DNA of 5,758 nucleotides from Candidatus Brevefilum sp. (lineage in GTDB: Bacteria; Chloroflexota; Anaerolineae; Anaerolineales; Anaerolineaceae): contig SLIC01000167.1 in assembly GCA_007135845.1 (NCBI GenBank), positions 1-5,758 of the forward strand. The letters run 5' to 3'. Positions 5,606-5,758 of this stretch are shown here, piece by piece. The notes under the pieces were generated by a model. That model had not been told where the DNA came from. It searched no databases and worked only from the letters and a program-made list of their open reading frames with translations. The position numbers and the translations under genes are program-made. Positions within the stretch are counted from its first letter, which is position 1, and each line of letters begins with the position of its first letter.

Positions 5606-5758
5606 TTAGCCTGTCTCAATAATCCCCTCATCTCCGCTCATCTCAATCATCTGCCCGGGCTGCAAAACAAGAAAATCCGCCTCCCAGTCACCTTCCAGCA
5701 ATCGTCTGATCAGCACGATATCCCCAGCTAGGCGTTCAAAGCGCCAACCGCGGCGTTG
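5606..5758 (-). CDS. C-terminal end of a convergent protein of unknown family (partial)
   Basis: Reading leftward from the right edge, 50 codons stay open to a TAA at 5608-5606. The peptide starts QRRGWRFERLAGDIVLIRRL and continues LEGDWEADFLVLQPGQMIEM to a short acidic tail. Support comes from the unbroken frame at the window edge, a soluble-protein-like composition (W, F, charged residues in alternating pattern) and a position convergent to the bidirectional terminator. I do not recognise the family. The rest of the gene lies beyond the window, so function cannot be given; chance openness over 50 codons is possible but unlikely given the composition. Confidence 0.6.
   Translation of the reverse strand, partial: QRRGWRFERLAGDIVLIRRLLEGDWEADFLVLQPGQMIEMSGDEGIIETG

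Overview
The window reads as a bacterial chromosome segment of about average GC with good Shine-Dalgarno (SD) sites, sigma70-type promoter boxes and a classical rho-independent terminator. No rRNA, tRNA, transposase or CRISPR is visible. The single-pass protein with N-terminal zinc fingers and the FAD-oxidoreductase type resemble proteins I associate with Chloroflexota (Anaerolineae-like). That assignment is an inference from protein style, not from a phylogenetic marker.

Layout. Bases 1-1621 hold nearly all of an FAD-dependent oxidoreductase (+) whose first few codons lie off the window. Bases 1752-2459 (+) encode a multi-pass PEMT/ICMT-like membrane methyltransferase. Bases 2604-2972 (+) encode a 122-residue four-helix membrane protein of unknown function. 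Bases 2973-3320 are non-coding and contain a striking array of about 18 heptanucleotides (3116-3242) inside a 132-nt stretch with no G on the + strand. A near-consensus promoter follows at 3249-3277 and drives a 332-residue protein (3321-4319). That protein has two tandem RanBP2-type zinc-finger motifs, one membrane anchor and a cysteine-containing outer domain. Next come a typical 2-Cys peroxiredoxin (4395-4943, preceded by its own TATAAT box) and a cytoplasmic thioredoxin-fold protein with a CHIC active site (4964-5410), 20 nt apart. A strong hairpin terminator (5433-5468) closes this unit. On the other strand, the last 50 codons of a convergent gene enter from the right edge (5606-5758).

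How the genes work together. The most coherent module is peroxiredoxin plus thioredoxin-like protein: the first reduces peroxides and the second is a plausible dedicated electron donor. They are probably translationally coupled and share one terminator. No terminator separates the zinc-finger membrane protein from the peroxiredoxin, so read-through from 3284 to about 5468 is possible, and a link between zinc-thiol chemistry and peroxide defence is conceivable but unproven. The first three genes have no evident functional tie to this module.

The most unusual items are the G-free heptad array abutting a promoter, the zinc-finger/membrane/outer-domain architecture, and an exact hexapeptide duplication in the thioredoxin-like protein whose two DNA copies differ only at third codon positions. 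I found no convincing evidence of a wholly new defence or mobile system.
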